From Bryobacterales bacterium (GTDB lineage Bacteria; Acidobacteriota; Terriglobia; Bryobacterales; Bryobacteraceae), in contig JADZAF010000036.1 in the NCBI GenBank assembly GCA_020852755.1, positions 1 to 64,000 of the forward strand: a DNA stretch of 64,000 nt, written 5' to 3'. The notes under the pieces were generated by a model that did no database searches, had not been told where the DNA came from, and worked only from the letters and a program-made list of their open reading frames with translations. This document shows, piece after piece, positions 63,693 through 64,000 of this stretch. The first letter of the stretch is position 1. Every line of letters begins with the position of its first letter. The position numbers and the translations under genes were made by a program.

Positions 63693-63720
63693 AGTATACA
63701 CCGGCCCGGCCCGGGTTCAA
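63693..63720 (-). promoter_or_regulatory. Possible promoter of the exported CBM-like protein
   Basis: On the minus strand TTGAAC (63715-63720) and TATACT (63693-63698) are 16 bases apart, 4 of 6 and 5 of 6 matches. The leader to the ATG at 63556 would be about 130 bases. Confidence 0.4.
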
Positions 63721-63760
63721 TGCCGGAGCCGATGCCGCCGAACGGCCGCCGGGTCAATTA

Positions 63761-63940
63761 GTGCCTGAAGATCCTCAAACCGAAAGGAAGCGGCTCGGGC
63801 ACTCCTCGGTGCGCGCGGCCGCCCACGTCTTCCTCCACGCTATCCACGGTCAGGATGACGAGGCGGTACGGCGATGGGAGGAGTATCTGAACCGCAATCG
63901 GGTGCCGAAGGCGGAAAACTGGAAAGGCGACGTGCAGTAA
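63761..63940 (+). pseudogene. Tyrosine recombinase C-terminal remnant
   Basis: About 60 codons ending at the stop 63938-63940 read like the last part of a phage-type integrase: RLGHSSVRAAAHVFLHAI, then GQDDEAVRRWEEYLNRNR. In active enzymes a Tyr nucleophile sits about ten residues after GHSS (pattern GHSS...VYLHAI); here that codon is TTC (Phe). No start codon, catalytic Arg boxes or upstream homology were found in this frame. It is a decayed integrase tail, suggesting an old mobile-element border. Confidence 0.5.
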
Positions 63941-64000
63941 GCTACCGAGTTGCCCGTGTGCCACGACGCGGCATCGCCGCTGCTACCGCCCGCAGCACGT

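Noticed and set aside
62273-63760. Long plus-strand frame opposite the exported protein gene
   Set aside because: Shadow of the minus-strand gene. Only its last 60 codons (after 63761) look like a real protein fragment and are reported separately.
1-64000. tRNA, rRNA and CRISPR arrays
   Set aside because: No T-loop-like GTTCGA arrangement with matching stem, no rRNA-like sequence, and no regularly spaced repeats were seen by eye; a covariance-model scan would be decisive.

Overview
The window is high-GC, densely packed bacterial chromosome. It carries about fifty protein-coding genes and no rRNA, tRNA or CRISPR array that I can see. The gene content suggests an acidobacterium of the Bryobacterales/Solibacter type. 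The signs are a very large TonB-dependent receptor with a carboxypeptidase-regulatory-like N-terminus, a tricorn-type protease, many secreted or Tat-exported enzymes of carbohydrate metabolism, an HspR-type heat-shock operon and frequent GTG/TTG starts. This placement is inference from gene content, not from a marker gene.

Layout. 1-2.1 kb: two uncharacterised genes, one of them exported. 2.1-5.35 kb: dnaK-dnaJ-hspR (minus strand) behind a strong sigma70 promoter that overlaps a candidate HspR operator; an orphan modA-like lipoprotein diverges from it. 6.1-7.5 kb: two neighbouring methyltransferases, both with export-like N-termini. 7.7-10.5 kb: a stand-alone transposase-like winged-HTH protein that overlaps, tail to tail, an acyl-CoA mutase large subunit; two small proteins. 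10.5-13.2 kb: a sigma54 activator translationally coupled to a glycosyltransferase, then RlpA. 13.4-13.6 kb: a compact transcription unit with a near-consensus promoter, a 20-codon lysine-rich ORF and a clear intrinsic terminator. 13.6-19.1 kb: MidA/NDUFAF7 methyltransferase, a sugar ABC transporter (ATPase plus permease, no binding protein), an Fe-S type Rrf2 regulator and ClpP. 19.1-22.2 kb: a MauE/thioredoxin-like membrane protein, divergent from an exported amidohydrolase. 22.2-29.7 kb: a tetrapyrrole cluster, hemX-hemA-hemC-cobA/hemD-lipoprotein-geranylgeranyl-reductase-like-hemL, mostly joined by 4-bp ATGA overlaps.

29.8-42.5 kb: secreted glycan and peptide catabolism (GH5-like enzyme, ureide-permease/GRP-like transporter, alkaline-phosphatase-superfamily protein, M28 peptidase, TonB receptor, lipoprotein, exported DegT-type aminotransferase homologue, ThuA-like protein). 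42.5-44.0 kb: an orphan SLATT-type two-TM membrane protein (a class linked to nucleotide-signalling defence systems), followed by the longest non-coding stretch, with direct repeats and a terminator that belongs to no visible gene. 44.0-57.8 kb: enolase-superfamily enzyme, an unknown Cys-rich protein, a serine beta-lactamase-like hydrolase, tricorn protease, GH18 chitinase, an UxuA-like protein, an alpha/beta hydrolase, and a MerR plus VIT-vWA pair. 58.2-64 kb: three further secreted proteins, and at the right edge a decayed tyrosine-recombinase C-terminus whose catalytic Tyr is Phe.

How it works together. The right half reads as a toolkit for polysaccharide, chitin and peptide scavenging: TonB receptor, secreted hydrolases, inner-membrane transporter and periplasmic sugar-acid enzymes sent out by the Tat route. 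The left half is largely housekeeping (protein quality control, heme synthesis, cell wall). The best candidates for something undescribed are the Lys-rich mini-gene, the orphan SLATT protein with its flanking non-coding region, the exported methyltransferase pair, and the MerR/VIT-vWA module.
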